Assembly: GCA_021845155.1 (NCBI GenBank) | Contig: JAKBSB010000080.1 | Coordinates: 1 to 6,307, forward strand | DNA length: 6,307 nucleotides | Origin: Thermoplasmata archaeon | GTDB lineage: Archaea > Thermoplasmatota > Thermoplasmata > Thermoplasmatales > Thermoplasmataceae | Direction of reading: 5' to 3' | Shown: positions 6,170-6,307 of the stretch, in pieces | Numbering within the stretch: position 1 is the first letter of the stretch | Layout: each line of letters opens with the position of its first letter | The notes under the pieces: generated by a model | What the model was told of the DNA's origin: nothing | Database searches by the model: none | What the model saw: only the letters and a program-made list of their open reading frames with translations | Translations under genes and position numbers: made by a program

Positions 6170-6307
6170 TCAATCTTTTTCCTGGTCCTGAACGGTTCTT
6201 AAGGCCTTTCCCAGTGCTTTAAGGGCGTTCGTAACCGCAGTTAACCCGGAGGATATCTCAGGATCCTTCATCATGGCAAGCAATTTGAATATGGAGAACG
6301 AGATCGG
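6170..6307 (-). CDS. DUF1641-family protein, C-terminal end (N-terminus outside window)
   Basis: The last 45 codons of a minus-strand gene are visible, ending at TGA 6172-6170. The sequence FKLLAMMKDPEISSGLTAVT (7-26 of the visible part) and the following NALKALGKALR match the DUF1641 pattern: a helix, then a KDPE-type turn, a run of small residues and a leucine-rich helix. The biochemical role of DUF1641 is unknown. In acidophilic archaea and some bacteria these genes are found beside sulfide:quinone oxidoreductase or formate dehydrogenase genes (established context, recalled). It is directly upstream of the OsmC gene and in the same reading frame. The family call rests on a short segment, but the motif is characteristic. 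Confidence 0.72.
   Translation of the reverse strand, partial: PISFSIFKLLAMMKDPEISSGLTAVTNALKALGKALRTVQDQEKD

Noticed and set aside
1..6307. CRISPR array, insertion sequence, tRNA/rRNA genes, phage or defence genes
   Set aside because: No regularly spaced repeats, terminal inverted repeats with transposase, cloverleaf-like sequence or relevant protein motifs were found on reading both strands.

Overview
The window looks like a chromosomal stretch from an archaeon, most probably of the Thermoplasmatales (Thermoplasma/Ferroplasma/Cuniculiplasma type). The evidence is an archaeal EF-1alpha of 424 aa, an archaeal uS10, an archaeal EF-2 of 734 aa whose N-terminus and diphthamide region read like Thermoplasma EF-2, GGTG-type ribosome binding sites, TATA-like boxes instead of -35/-10 elements, and arginine coded mostly by AGA/AGG. 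The species is not fixed by this evidence.

Layout. (1) Bases 1-603 carry two minus-strand genes: a 46-aa single-membrane-span protein (possibly Sec61-beta/SecG-like; too short for a normal ORF cutoff), then, 23 bp on, the first 146 codons of a bifunctional phosphoglucose/phosphomannose isomerase that runs off the left edge. (2) Bases 604-793 are a divergent promoter region. (3) Bases 794-4668 hold the translation genes on the plus strand: EF-1alpha, then uS10 nine bases later, and after a 71-bp gap with a T-run and a TATA-like box, EF-2. (4) A short threonine synthase with an N-terminal zinc ribbon (4683-5702) follows EF-2 by 14 bp. (5) Two minus-strand genes converge on it: an OsmC-family redox protein with a GTG start, 2 bp from the threonine synthase stop, and upstream of it the C-terminal end of a DUF1641 protein that enters from the right edge.

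How the genes fit together. EF-1alpha, uS10 and EF-2 are the elongation part of the archaeal str-type cluster, here without uS12 and uS7 beside them. The threonine synthase is probably co-transcribed with EF-2 or is leaderless. The OsmC/DUF1641 pair looks like an operon; in acidophilic archaea DUF1641 proteins often sit beside sulfide:quinone oxidoreductases, so a sulfur or quinone redox module may continue past the right edge (inference).

I found no CRISPR array, insertion sequence, tRNA, rRNA or phage gene. Most of the window is conserved housekeeping sequence. The items most worth a second look are the tiny membrane protein, the atypical threonine synthase, the DUF1641-OsmC pair lying in one frame, and a dyad over the EF-1alpha promoter. 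I see no strong sign of a new system.
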